A stretch of DNA of 40,422 bases from Vicinamibacteraceae bacterium (GTDB lineage Bacteria; Acidobacteriota; Thermoanaerobaculia; Multivoradales; Multivoraceae). The DNA lies in assembly GCA_012270995.1 (NCBI GenBank), contig JAAXHG010000059.1:1-40422 (forward strand). The letters are read 5' to 3'. The notes under the pieces are model-generated. The model did not search any database. It was not told the DNA's origin and worked only from the letters and a program-made list of their open reading frames with translations. This document shows positions 14,906-25,300 of the stretch, in pieces; the stretch's first letter is position 1, and each line of letters opens with the position of its first letter. The position numbers were made by a program, and so were the translations under genes.

Positions 14906-16495
14906 TCAGTTGATGCCGCGCTCCCTGCCCTCCCAGTAGGGGGCGCGCAGCTCGCGCTTCAGGACCTTCATCGCGCCGGAGAGCGGCAGCGGCTCGGCCC
15001 TGAACTCGACCGACTTGGGCGCCTTGTAGCCGGCGATCGACTCGCGGGCGTGGCTGATGATCGAGGCCTCCGTGCCCTCGTCGACGTCGGCGCCCTCCTT
15101 CGGCACGACGATGGCGTGGACCTGCTCGCCCCAGACCTCGTGGGGGATGCCGATCACGGCCACCTGGCCGACGACCGGGTGGGTCGACATCGCGCTCTCT
15201 ACCTCTGCCGAGTAGACGTTCTCGCCGCCCGAGACGATCATGTCCTTGACCCGGTCGACCAGGAACAGGTAGCCCTCCTCGTCCAGGTAGCCGGCGTCGC
15301 CGGTGTGGTACCAGCCGCCCCGGAAGGCCTCCTCGGTCGCCTCCGGCTTGTTCCAGTACTCGGTCATGTAGTTGCCGCCCCTGGCGCAGACCTCGCCGAC
15401 CTCGCCCGAGGGCAGGATTTTGCCGTCTTCGTCCTGGATCGAGAGCACGACGCCGGGGACGGCCCGTCCGACCGAGCGCAGGCGGTCGCCGCCGACCTTG
15501 TGGTCCTCAGCGTCGAGGACGGTAAGCAACGACGAACTCTCGGTCATGCCGTAGCCTTGGCCGATCTCCATCTCGGGGAAGAAGGTGAGCAGCCGGTCGA
15601 GCAGGGCCGCAGGCATCGGTGAGGCGCCATAACCCAGGTTGCGCAGCGAGGCGAGCTTCTCCGGCGTGAAGTCCGGGTGGCTCATCATCATGTGGATCAT
15701 GGTCGGCACCATGGTGGTCGTCGTCACCTGGTACTTCTCGATCAGCGCGATCGCCGCGCCGGGGTCGAACATCGGCATCAGGACGAACTTGCCTCCGAAG
15801 GTCTGGGTCGCGATCACCCCGACCATGGAGGCGGCGTGGAAGATCGGCGTCTGCAGCAGGGCAACGCCGTCCGAGAGCTGCGGGAAACGCATGATCCCGT
15901 GATAGGTGTTCAGGATCTCGGCGCGCTGGTTGCAGAGGACGCCCTTCGGCAGCCCCGTAGTGCCGCCGGTGTACATGAGGACGACCGCGTCGGTTTCCTC
16001 GGGCTCGTCCGGAAGCACCGGGTCACTGCCGGCGATCAGGTCCTCGTAACGCAGGTCGTAAGGAGCGTTCGTGTCGTCGTCGGGCCCGCCGATCAGCACC
16101 GTGCGCCGGACCGTGCAGTCGTCCCCGGCGAGCGCCATCGCCTGGGCGAACAGCGGCGCGAATGTCTTGTCGACGAAGGCGACTTCCGTTCCCGAATCTC
16201 GCACGATGTAGTCGAGCTCCTTGCCGGCCAGGCGCAGGTTCAGCGGGTTGATCACACCTGCGCCGAGGTAGGCGGCGTGGTACAGCTCGACGTACTCATG
16301 GCTGGTGAGCGCCATGACCGCGAAGCGATCGCTGCGGCCGACACCCAACTCGCCGCTCAACGCCGTGCACAGGCGCATCGTGCGGTCGGCATGCTCGCCA
16401 AAGGTGGCGCTGTAGGCGCCGTCGATGATCGACTCCTTGTTCGCCAGATAGTTCATGGCCGGAACGAATAGCCGGTGGAAGATCAACTCCTTCAT
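14906..16495 (-). CDS. Acyl-CoA synthetase (AMP-forming)
   Basis: 529 residues of the ANL superfamily. The P-loop MYTGGTTGLPKGV is at 174-186, GYGMTES at 314-320, the HTGD motif at 397-400, the hinge region follows (DRVKDMIVSGGENVYSAEVE), and the C-terminal catalytic Lys510 lies in LSGAMKVLKREL. The enzyme activates a carboxylic acid with ATP and joins it to CoA in the cytoplasm; chain length and type cannot be read. It lies 33 bp after the LLM oxidoreductase stop, on the same strand, so the two form an operon. The last ~102 codons are duplicated at 13109-13418. Start ATG 16495 begins MKELIFHRLF. Confidence 0.92.
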   Translation of the reverse strand: MKELIFHRLFVPAMNYLANKESIIDGAYSATFGEHADRTMRLCTALSGELGVGRSDRFAVMALTSHEYVELYHAAYLGAGVINPLNLRLAGKELDYIVRDSGTEVAFVDKTFAPLFAQAMALAGDDCTVRRTVLIGGPDDDTNAPYDLRYEDLIAGSDPVLPDEPEETDAVVLMYTGGTTGLPKGVLCNQRAEILNTYHGIMRFPQLSDGVALLQTPIFHAASMVGVIATQTFGGKFVLMPMFDPGAAIALIEKYQVTTTTMVPTMIHMMMSHPDFTPEKLASLRNLGYGASPMPAALLDRLLTFFPEMEIGQGYGMTESSSLLTVLDAEDHKVGGDRLRSVGRAVPGVVLSIQDEDGKILPSGEVGEVCARGGNYMTEYWNKPEATEEAFRGGWYHTGDAGYLDEEGYLFLVDRVKDMIVSGGENVYSAEVESAMSTHPVVGQVAVIGIPHEVWGEQVHAIVVPKEGADVDEGTEASIISHARESIAGYKAPKSVEFRAEPLPLSGAMKVLKRELRAPYWEGRERGIN

Positions 16496-16528
16496 CGCGT
16501 GGACTCCTGTTGAGCGTCGTTGGGTTGC

Positions 16529-17536
16529 TCAGTTCGCGGACAGGGAGGCGATCACGTCCCGCTGCGTTGCCTCGTCGAGAAAGCGGAGGTTGGGACTCAT
16601 CCGGTCGACTACCTCGCCGTAGCGGTCGAGGACGCCCCGGGCCAGATCGCCCGGCTCGCCGACGACCGCGAAGGCGTCGAGCATCTCGTCGGTGATGAGA
16701 AGGCCCATCTCGTCCCACTGGCCCTGCTTGGACATGCGGTTCAGCTCGAGCTGGAGATCGCCCCAGCCCTCGGACTCGAGCACCGGCCGGTAGGCGGGAG
16801 TCGACCCGTAGAAGGAAATCTGCTTCTTGACCGCCCGCTTCGTCTCCTCGAACGTCTTCTCGTCCTGCCCGGAAACGATGAAGCCGGGGTAGGCGATCTC
16901 GAAGTCCGAGCGGTCGCGGCCGGCGGCGGCCAGGCCGCGCTCGATGGCCGGCAGGGTGGTGTCGCGCATGTAGGACCGGGTCGTGAACGGGTGGACGATC
17001 AGACCGTCCGCCACTTCGCCGGCGACCTCGGTCATCAGCGGTCCTACCGCGGCCAGGAAGACCCTCGGCGGGCCGTGGTCCGTGTTCGTCGGCGTGAACA
17101 TGGGCGTCATCAGGGTGTGCGAGTAGAACTCGCCCTGGAAGCGAAGCCGCTCGCCCTCATACCAGTTCGACCAGATCGCGCGCATCGCCAGAATGAACTC
17201 ACGCATGCGTCGGGCGGGGTGCGACCAGGGCATGCTGAAGCGCTTCGTGATGTGGGGCCGGATCTGGGAGCCGAGGCCAAGAATCAGGCGGCCCTGCGAG
17301 TAGGCGTTCAGGTCGTGGCCGACGTTCGCCAGGTTCATCGGAGTGCGGGCGAAGGCGACCGCGATCGATGTCATCAGCTCGATCCGCTCGCTGTGCTCCG
17401 CGGCAAGGAGCAGCGGGAAGAACGGATCGTGCGCCGTTTCGGCGGTCATCGCGGCCGCGAAGCCGGCTTCCTCCAGCTCGCGAGTGCGGCTCGGCACTTC
17501 GCTGAGTTGGCTGGGCAGTCCGCCGTCGACCTTCAT
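16529..17536 (-). CDS. LLM-class (F420-dependent) oxidoreductase
   Basis: 335 residues of the bacterial luciferase-like TIM-barrel family. Diagnostic segments are ELEEAGFAAAMTAETAHDPF, IELMTSIAVAFARTPM, LNAYSQGRLILGLGSQIRPH and VFLAAVGPLMTEVAGEVADG. The form with ITKRFSMPWSHPARRMREF is typical of a probable F420-dependent subgroup; FMN cannot be excluded. Start ATG 17536 (MKVDGGLPSQL) has AGGAG a few bases upstream. It is the first gene of an operon with the acyl-CoA synthetase and divergent from the CoA-transferase gene 191 bp away. A redox role in the catabolism of an activated acid is inferred from context. Confidence 0.88.
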   Translation of the reverse strand: MKVDGGLPSQLSEVPSRTRELEEAGFAAAMTAETAHDPFFPLLLAAEHSERIELMTSIAVAFARTPMNLANVGHDLNAYSQGRLILGLGSQIRPHITKRFSMPWSHPARRMREFILAMRAIWSNWYEGERLRFQGEFYSHTLMTPMFTPTNTDHGPPRVFLAAVGPLMTEVAGEVADGLIVHPFTTRSYMRDTTLPAIERGLAAAGRDRSDFEIAYPGFIVSGQDEKTFEETKRAVKKQISFYGSTPAYRPVLESEGWGDLQLELNRMSKQGQWDEMGLLITDEMLDAFAVVGEPGDLARGVLDRYGEVVDRMSPNLRFLDEATQRDVIASLSAN

Positions 17537-17727
17537 GTCGTTCTCCTGGTTCGAGGGATCTGTCGTCCGCGCCGTCGGTGACTCCACCTGGAGCGGTTGT
17601 GGGATGACGGGGTCCGGACCAGCCCGGGTGGTTAGGGGTGGCGGGCGAGTATAGAGGAGCCTCGGCTTGCTACGCTCCCGCTCCTCTCGCGGCGAAGGTC
17701 CGCCTCGATCAACCTTCGGGAGTTCCC

Positions 17728-18942
17728 ATGCAGCAAGTACTCGCCGGCGTTCGCGTCCTGGACTTCGGCCGCTACATCGCCGGACCTTTCTGCGCCGCCC
17801 TGCTTGGCGACCTCGGCGCCGAGGTGATCCGGGTAGAGAAGGTCCGCGGCAGCGAGGACCGGTTCATCGCGCCGGTGACGCCGAGTGGCGAGGGCGGCAT
17901 GTTCCTCCAGATCAATCGGAACAAGCGCGCGCTGACCCTGAACCCGATGAAGCCGGCGGGGCGCGAGATCGTCCGTCGGCTGGTGGCGACGGCCGACGTC
18001 GTGGTGGCGAACCTGCCGCCGAAGACCCTTCAGGCGATGGGGCTCGACCTGGACAGCTTGCGCGAGGCGAAGGAGGACATCATCCTGACCACGGTGTCGG
18101 CCTACGGGCGCGGCGGCCGCTACAGCGACCGCGTCGGCTTCGACGGTATCGGCCAGGTCATGTCCGGCATCGCCTACATGACCGGCGACCCGGACAAGCC
18201 GCGGCGCGCGGCCGCGCCCTTCGTCGACTTCGGCACCGCGCTCTCTTGCGCATACGGCACGCTGGCCGCGCTGATGGCGCGCCAGCAGACGGGCAAGGGG
18301 CAGATGGTCGAGGGCGCGCTGCTGCGGACGGCCTTGATGATGGGCAACGCGAACCTGATCGAGCAGGCGGTGATCGAGCGCAACCGGCTGCCGACCGGCA
18401 ACATGTCGCAGACCTCCGGTCCGGGGGACATCTTCCGTACCGCGGATGGCTGGATCCTGTGCTCGGTGGTCGGCGAACCGCTGTTCAGGCGGTGGGTCGA
18501 CCTGATGACCGAGGACAACGGCGCCGGAAGCGAGAGCGAAGAGATCGACTGGCTTGACGATCCGCGCTTCGCCGACGATCTCTCGCGGGGCGACCACGGC
18601 GAGGTGATCGGCGAGCGAATGGCTGCCTGGTGCGGCTCCCGGTCGACGGAGGAAGCGGTGGAGACCCTGAACGCGGCGATGATCCCATCCGGGCCTGTGT
18701 ACTCGATGCAGCAGACGCTCGACGATCCGCACATCGCGGAGGTCGGTTCCTTCGTCGAGCTCGAGTATCCGGACATGCCGCGTCCGGCGCCGGTGGCGCA
18801 GCCTTCCGTGCGTCTGACGGAGACTCCGGCCACGATCCGTCACCGTGCGCCGACCCTGGGCGAGCACACCGACGAGATCCTGGGCGGTCTCGGCTACACC
18901 GGCGAAGAGATCGCCGCGTTCCGGGCCGACCGGGTGGTGTAG
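17728..18942 (+). CDS. Class III (CaiB/BaiF) CoA-transferase
   Basis: 404 residues. The N-terminus LAGVRVLDFGRYIAGPFC with LGDLGAEVIRVEKV is the hallmark of the family. NRNKRALTLNP and VSAYGRGG follow. The catalytic Asp is Asp167 in APFVDFGTAL, which forms the aspartyl-CoA intermediate in family members. The C-terminus (PTLGEHTDEILGGLGYT) is complete. It moves CoA between carboxylic acids in the cytoplasm; substrates unknown. ATG 17728 has GGGAG upstream. It is divergent from the oxidoreductase-synthetase operon, and together they look like one catabolic cluster. Confidence 0.93.
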   Translation: MQQVLAGVRVLDFGRYIAGPFCAALLGDLGAEVIRVEKVRGSEDRFIAPVTPSGEGGMFLQINRNKRALTLNPMKPAGREIVRRLVATADVVVANLPPKTLQAMGLDLDSLREAKEDIILTTVSAYGRGGRYSDRVGFDGIGQVMSGIAYMTGDPDKPRRAAAPFVDFGTALSCAYGTLAALMARQQTGKGQMVEGALLRTALMMGNANLIEQAVIERNRLPTGNMSQTSGPGDIFRTADGWILCSVVGEPLFRRWVDLMTEDNGAGSESEEIDWLDDPRFADDLSRGDHGEVIGERMAAWCGSRSTEEAVETLNAAMIPSGPVYSMQQTLDDPHIAEVGSFVELEYPDMPRPAPVAQPSVRLTETPATIRHRAPTLGEHTDEILGGLGYTGEEIAAFRADRVV

Positions 18943-19003
18943 AGAGTTGATTCACCGCCGACGCCGCAGCTCGGCGTTCGTGGACCAGCCATCGGTGCGC
19001 CCG

Positions 19004-21004
19004 ATGACGGGCCCGCCGACTGGTTCAGGTCTGGGCGTGGATCGCGCCACACACGTCCCGGACCGCATCCGGTCCGATGCCGCGAAGCGGCGGGGCCATG
19101 GGTTCGGCGGCTGCTTCCTCGGCCTCGCGCTGCTGGCGGCGCCCGTTGCCGGCCAGCAACCGCCCACGGACCTCCCGCTCCCCAACATCCTCTGGCTCTC
19201 CAGCGAGGACAACGGCCCGCATCTCGGCGCCTACGGCGACGACTACGCCACGACGCCGCACCTAGACCGCCTCGCCGCCCGCGGGCTCGTCTACCGCAAC
19301 GTCTGGTCGACCGTGCCGGTGTGCGCCCCGGCGCGAACGACGATCATCAGCGGCCTCTACCCGGCGTCCACCGGCGCCCAGCACATGCGGAGCCAGTCCA
19401 GGCTTCCGGACGGCTTCCGCTTCTTCCCGCAGGTCCTGCGCGAGGCGGGCTACTACGTGACGAACAACGCCAAGGAGGACTACAACCTCGAGAAGCCGGG
19501 TGGCCAGGGAGCGGTGTGGCACGAGTCGTCCCGCGAGGCGCACTGGCGTAACCGCCCGGAGGAGGCGCCGTTCTTCGCCGTCTTCAACTTCACCGTGACC
19601 CACGAGAGCCAGATCCGACGGCGGCCGCACACGCAGGTCCACGATCCGGCCGGCGTTCGGGTGCCGGCATACCACCCCGACACGCCGGAGGTGCGGCGGG
19701 ACTGGGCGCAGTACTACGACAAGCTCTCCTCGATGGACGCGCTCGTCGGAGAGCGTCTGGCCGAACTCGACGCGGCCGGTCTCGCGGACGACACGATCGT
19801 CTTCTACTGGGCAGATCACGGTCCCGGCCTGCCGCGCGGCAAACGCACGGCGCTCCGGACCGGTCTCCATGTGCCGCTCATCGTCTCGGTGCCGGAGAGG
19901 TACCGGCGCCTGGCGCCGGCGGACTACGAGGCGGGCGGCAGCACGGACCGGCTGGTCGGCTTCATCGATTTCGCGCCCACCATGCTGAGCCTTGCAGGAA
20001 TCGAACCGCCACCGCACCTCCAGGGCCGTGCCTTCCTGGGCGCCCACGAGGCGGAGCCGAAGGACTTCCTGTTCGGCTTCGCCGACCGCATGGACGAGCG
20101 CTACGACCTGGTGCGGAGCGTCCGTGACAAGCGCTATCTCTACGCGCGCAACTTCCTGGTCGACCGGCCCTACGGCCAGCGTCTCTCCTACCAGATGGAG
20201 ACGCCGACGACCCGGGTCTGGCTGCGGCTGTTCCAGGCGGGGGAGCTCGACGAGGCCCAGGCGGCCTTCTGGCGGGAGAAGCCGAGCGAGGAGCTCTACG
20301 ACCTGGCGAACGATCCGGACTTGGTGAACAACCTTGCCGGTTCAGCCGAACACGAAGCAGAGCGGGAACGGCTGGCCGCGGCGTTGCGGCGGCAGCTCCT
20401 GGCGATTCGCGATCTCGGTTTTGTGCCCGAAGGCGAGATGCACCGACGCGCGGCGGACATGGGCGGCGCGCCCTGGACCTACGGCCAGGGCGGCTACCAG
20501 ATCGAGCGGGTCCTGCCCGCGGCCGAACTCGCCACCGATCGGTCGAGGTGGGGGAGCGGGGACATCGAGCGGTTGACGCGATTGCTCGGCGACCCGGACT
20601 CCGCCGTTCGGGCGTGGGCGGCCGTCGGGCTGCGCACTCGAGGCGAGGAGGCCGTGCGAGCGGCTGGCATCGAGCTTCGGGCGGCGCTCGAAGATCCGTC
20701 GCCGCCGGTGCGCATCGTCGCCGCCGAGGCCCTGGGTCGGTTCGGCGAGGAGGAGTACATCGAGCCGGCGGTCGAGGAGCTGCTGGCTTCAGCTTCGATC
20801 ACGGAGAACGACTTCTTCGACGCCCTGCTGGCGCTCAATGCGCTCGACTACCTCCCGTCGGACGTCCTCGGCGGCGCAGACGCACGGGATTGGCGCGATC
20901 GGCTGCGCGGCCTGCCGAGCGAACTCGGAGGCCTCGACCGCCGCTTCAGGAACTACGCGCCGCGGCTGCTTGAGGAGATCTGGCGCGACTTGAACGAACA
21001 CTGA
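19004..21004 (+). CDS. Secreted sulfatase with C-terminal HEAT-like repeats
   Basis: About 666 residues. A signal-like segment (FLGLALLAAPVAGQQ) follows a longer-than-usual N-region, so GTG 19037 is an alternative start. Sulfatase features are the metal site NILWLSSEDNGPHLGAYGDD, the maturation signature Cys107-A-P-A-R (C-x-P-x-R, Cys to formylglycine) and the second metal-site segment FYWADHGPGLPRGKR. This layout resembles N-sulfoglucosamine-type or polysaccharide sulfatases. Residues ~520-620 form HEAT-like helical repeats (LLGDPDSAVRAWAAVGL, ALEDPSPPVRIVAAEALGRFG), an added scaffold domain. It probably cleaves sulfate esters of polysaccharides in the periplasm; the exact substrate is unknown. 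No formylglycine-generating enzyme gene is in the window. Confidence 0.88.
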   Translation: MTGPPTGSGLGVDRATHVPDRIRSDAAKRRGHGFGGCFLGLALLAAPVAGQQPPTDLPLPNILWLSSEDNGPHLGAYGDDYATTPHLDRLAARGLVYRNVWSTVPVCAPARTTIISGLYPASTGAQHMRSQSRLPDGFRFFPQVLREAGYYVTNNAKEDYNLEKPGGQGAVWHESSREAHWRNRPEEAPFFAVFNFTVTHESQIRRRPHTQVHDPAGVRVPAYHPDTPEVRRDWAQYYDKLSSMDALVGERLAELDAAGLADDTIVFYWADHGPGLPRGKRTALRTGLHVPLIVSVPERYRRLAPADYEAGGSTDRLVGFIDFAPTMLSLAGIEPPPHLQGRAFLGAHEAEPKDFLFGFADRMDERYDLVRSVRDKRYLYARNFLVDRPYGQRLSYQMETPTTRVWLRLFQAGELDEAQAAFWREKPSEELYDLANDPDLVNNLAGSAEHEAERERLAAALRRQLLAIRDLGFVPEGEMHRRAADMGGAPWTYGQGGYQIERVLPAAELATDRSRWGSGDIERLTRLLGDPDSAVRAWAAVGLRTRGEEAVRAAGIELRAALEDPSPPVRIVAAEALGRFGEEEYIEPAVEELLASASITENDFFDALLALNALDYLPSDVLGGADARDWRDRLRGLPSELGGLDRRFRNYAPRLLEEIWRDLNEH

Positions 21005-21165
21005 GGTCCTGGCGGATGGGCATCGAGGGCGACCAGGGGTCACGAACTTCTGGAACGTCTCCTTGAGTTCGACCTGGCGAGGACCGCGCGGAACCGGCCC
21101 GGCGGGCAGTCCTCGCTTCCGCTGCGCCTGGATCCGCCGAGCTCCAGAACGGTAGAGTCAGGGAA

Positions 21166-22128
21166 GTGGCCGAACCCGTCCAGCCTTCCGATTCCGCGTT
21201 GCGACGCGACGCCGCCGGAGTGACGGGCGCCCCGCTCGATCTGGCGGCCTTCCCTGGCTGCTGGGCGGTGCGCATAACCAGAAGCGAGATCGACGACTAC
21301 GAGGGCCGACTGGAGTACTGGGAGGCGAGCACCGAGACCGCGATGGTTCTGTGCGAACCCGTGACCACGTGGCACGAGCAACCGTCGCAGCGGCTTGCTC
21401 GGTTGGCCGAGCGGATCGCGGCGTCGCGGGGCTCGCCGATCGAGACCTTCGGTTGCTGCGATCTGGTGCGTTTTGACGAGAGCGGCGCCCGCGAGGCCTT
21501 GATGCAGGCGGATCAGGTCGTGTACCTGCACCCGCTGACGACGCCGGTGACGGAGGAACCGTGGGTCGACGTGGACGGCGAAGCGCGTCCCGACGTCGTG
21601 CTGGAGGTCGACTACTCGACCGACGTACGGAGAGGCAAGCTGCGGCTGTATGAGGCCTGGGGCTTCCCCGAGGTCTGGGTGGACGTTCCGGACGCGCGTT
21701 CGCCCAGCCGCCCGAAGTCGCGGCCGTCCGCCTTGACGATTCATCTCCTGGAGGACGGCCGCTTCCGTACGGCGTCGGCGAGCCGGGCGTTCGCCGGCTG
21801 GACGGCGGCGGAGATCCACCGCGCCCTGAACGAGCAGCCGGTCTCCCGCGAGACCCTGGACGCGCTCCGCCGCGTCGGCCGGACGCTCGGCGAGGCGGAG
21901 GGAACCGGCCCGGACGACGACCCGTGGCTCGCCGCCGAGCGCGGTGAGGCTCTCGCCTCGAGCCGCGCCGCCATGGTGGTGGCCTTTCTCGAAGCGCGCG
22001 GCCTGCCCGCGAGCCCCGGCCTGGTCGATCGACTCGCCGCACTGGTCGGCGTGTCCGACGCCGAACTGGTCCGGGCGGCCAATGCCTGTACGAGCGCGGA
22101 CGAGCTCCTTCGTCTGCTGCACGACTGA
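21166..22128 (+). CDS. Uma2-family putative endonuclease (DUF820)
   Basis: 320 residues from GTG 21166. The central part has the Uma2/DUF820 restriction-endonuclease-like fold: ARPDVVLEVDYSTDVRRGKLRLYEAWGFPEVWVDVPD, where Asp and Glu of the PD-ExV-type core and the downstream Lys are visible. The usual EVLSPST is here EVDYSTDV. The N-terminal portion (YEGRLEYWEASTETAMVLCEP) matches the family's early strand. The C-terminal ~100 residues are helical and longer than the typical ~190-residue Uma2. The family role is not established; a nuclease fold is predicted. The flanking gaps 21005-21165 and 22129-22369 show no recognisable genes or sites. Confidence 0.78.
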   Translation: MAEPVQPSDSALRRDAAGVTGAPLDLAAFPGCWAVRITRSEIDDYEGRLEYWEASTETAMVLCEPVTTWHEQPSQRLARLAERIAASRGSPIETFGCCDLVRFDESGAREALMQADQVVYLHPLTTPVTEEPWVDVDGEARPDVVLEVDYSTDVRRGKLRLYEAWGFPEVWVDVPDARSPSRPKSRPSALTIHLLEDGRFRTASASRAFAGWTAAEIHRALNEQPVSRETLDALRRVGRTLGEAEGTGPDDDPWLAAERGEALASSRAAMVVAFLEARGLPASPGLVDRLAALVGVSDAELVRAANACTSADELLRLLHD

Positions 22129-22369
22129 TCTCCGCGGCCGGTTGGCCGGAATCGAGGATTCCCTGAAGCCGCCTCGTTCGGCCTCGCGGACCGTCGCGCA
22201 GAAGCGCACGGCCGGAATCGTCGGCGAGAGCAGCTCCCCTGGGCCGGCGCGGGCGTTCAGCTACCCTCAAGACGGCCGGCCGCGTTTGATCGGGCGCGCC
22301 GGACCGCTGTAGGCTAGGTCTTCACGTTCGTGGGGAGAGGCCGTCCCTCTCCACGCAGCAGGCTTCGAC

Positions 22370-25300
22370 TTGATTTTGTTGAGTCCAGCGCTGATCGGCC
22401 TTTGGGCGCTGGGCGTTGCGCAGCAACCATCCGCGGCGCCCGACGCTCGTCACTGGTGCGGAGTCGAGCGCCCGCCGCTGGCGAGGGCGTTGCCGGGATA
22501 CGTCCGCGAACCGTCCCGGTCCGCGGACCCGGTGGACCGGGAAGCTGCCGCGATCGACGGGGATGCGACGACGGCGATCATCGACGTGTTGATTCTCTAT
22601 TCGGACGGCTTCGTCGCGTCCTTTCCGACCGGCTACTCGATCGGCGACGAGGTAGCCACGGCCGTCGGTCTCCTGAACGCCGCGCTCTCCAACAGCGGAG
22701 TCGACGCGGAGGTCCGCGCCGCGGCCGTCGAGCACCTCGCGAGTCTTCCGGACGACGGCGCCAACGTGCTGTCGTTCCTCGCCGACGACAAGACCGTGCT
22801 CGGTCGACGCGACGAACTGCACGCCGATCTCGTGTACGCCCTGATCGACGACCCGACGGCGTCCGCCGGCGCGGCGTGCGTCCCGGGCGCGTACGGTTCA
22901 CTGACGTCGGAGGAGTGTTTCGCCGGTTACACGAACAAGTTCGGCAGCACAATCTGGAGAACGATCTTCCGGCACGAGGTGGGGCACAACCTCGGTCTTC
23001 AACACAGCCCGGAAGAAGGCGGCGATCCGACCTGGGGCTTCGTTACCGGCACGGTGGGCTACTGCGGCGGCGCCTGCTGGGGGCGAAAGGAGTCCACGGA
23101 AGAGTCCTACGGCACCGTGATGAGCGGAAACACCGTGCCGCGGTTCTCGACCTCGAAGGAACTCTGGGAGTCGCTCGTGATCGGGGAAGCCGGAATCCAC
23201 GAGGCGACGACCGCTCTGGAGTCGAGCGTCGGTTACGTCGCCGCGTACCGGAGTGCCGACCAGACCAGGCCCAGGCCGCCGACGCTCGACGCGCCGACGG
23301 TCGTGGGAGTGAACGAGAGCAAGCTCGAAGTCACGTGGACGAAACCGGCGGCCACGCCGGCGATCACCGGCTTCCGTTTTCGGGTTCGGGAGGTCGGGGC
23401 GGCGGGGTGGTCGGTCTACAGCCTGGGGGCTTCCACTACCTCGGTGGCGGTTGCGGGGCTGAAGGAGACGACGAAGTACGAGGTCCAGCTGCGAGCGGTC
23501 AACGAGCATCGGTTCGGGTACTGGTCGGACAGCGGCGTGGGCGAGACCAAGGCCGCTCAGACGCCGAACCAGGCGCCGACGATCGGCGACACGGGTCCCC
23601 TGGCGCTCGATATCGACGAGAACGCCGCCGGCGGCACGGAGTTGGGCGTCGAAATCCAGGCCTCGGACGCCGACGGGGACCCGCTGACCTGGAGTCTCCG
23701 GGGCACGGACAAGGACGCGTTCACGATCAGCTCCGCGGGCCAGATCGCGACCGCCGGGGCCACCCGGCTCGACTACGAGGCGCAGTCGAGCTACGCCTTC
23801 GAGGCGGAGGTCAGCGACGGCAGGGGCGGCGTCGACTCGATTGTGGTGAAGGTGACCGTGAACGACCTGAACGAGCCGCCGCCGGCGCCGTCGGACTTGT
23901 CCGTGAAGGTCCGGACCAGCACCAGCGTCCGGGTGTCCTGGGCGGCGCCGGACGTTACCGGCAGGCCGCCGATCGAGGGCTACGCCGCGCGGTACCGGGA
24001 AAAGGACGCGGCTGGCGGGTCCGGCTGGAAGGTCCACGAGTTCGCCGGCACATGGACGTGGACGAATCTGACCGACCTGTCTCCGGGCGCGACCTACGAG
24101 GTCCAGGTGCGAGCGACGAACGCGGAGGGCACGGGCGCGTGGTCGGCCTCGGCGGAGGGAGCGACCCGGGAGAACAGGCCTCCCGAGTTCATCGAAGGCG
24201 CGGCGGCGCCGCGTTCGGTGGCCGAGAACGCGGCGCTGGGCACGGACCTCGGCGATCCGTTGACGGCCAGCGACCCCGACGAAGAACTTCTGACCTACGC
24301 GCTTGCGGATGGCGCGGACGCCTCGTCGTTCGCGATCGCGTCGGACACGGGCCAGTTGCGGACGAACGCGGCGCTGAACCACGAGACGCGGTCGACGTAC
24401 TCGGTGACGGTGACGGCGTCGGACGACCACGACGGCACGGCGACGATCGCGGTGACGGTCTCCGTGACGGATGTGGGCGACGAGGCGCCGGACGCGCCGG
24501 ACAAGCCGACGGTGACGACGGCTTCCTCGACGAGTGTTGACGTGAGCTGGACGGCGCCTTCGAACGCTGGTCCGCCGATCGAGGACTACGACGCGCGGTA
24601 CCGGGAGAAGGACGCGGCGACCTGGGAGGACGCGAACTTCAATGGTACGGACACTTGGACGACGCTGTCGTTGTTGACGGAGGACACGGAGTACGAGGTA
24701 CAGATCCGGGCGAGGAACGACGAGGGCACGGGCGCCTGGTCGGATTCGGGCACGGGACGGACGGCTTCGCCGGACAACCAGCCGCCGACGTTCCGGGACG
24801 TGAGCTACGCGCTGAGCGTGCCGGAGAACACGACCGGGACGATCGGGGATCCGGTGACGGCCACCGACCCCGAGGGCGCCGCGCTGACGTACAGGCTCTC
24901 GGGCGGGGACGCGTCGTCGTTCTTGGTCCACCCGGACACCGCGCAGCTTTCCGTCCCGTCATCCACGGATCTGAACTACGAGAGGAGCGTGCAGTACGCG
25001 TTCGACCTGGTGGCCGCAGATCCCGGCGGTCTGACGGCGAGGCTGCCGGTGGCGATCACGCTGACGGACGTGAACGAGGCGCCCGAGCCGCCGTCGGCGC
25101 CGGTGGTGACGACGCTGTCGTCGAGCGGGCTGCGGGCGGACTGGGCGGCGCCTTCCAACACCGGTCCGCCGATCAGCCGTTACGACGTGCGGTACCGGCC
25201 GGCGGGCGCGTCGATTGACCCGTCGTGGATTTCCCACCCGCACGGCGTCGCCGCGACGACTGCTTTGATCGTCGGTCTGGCGGCGGGCACGTCCTACGAC

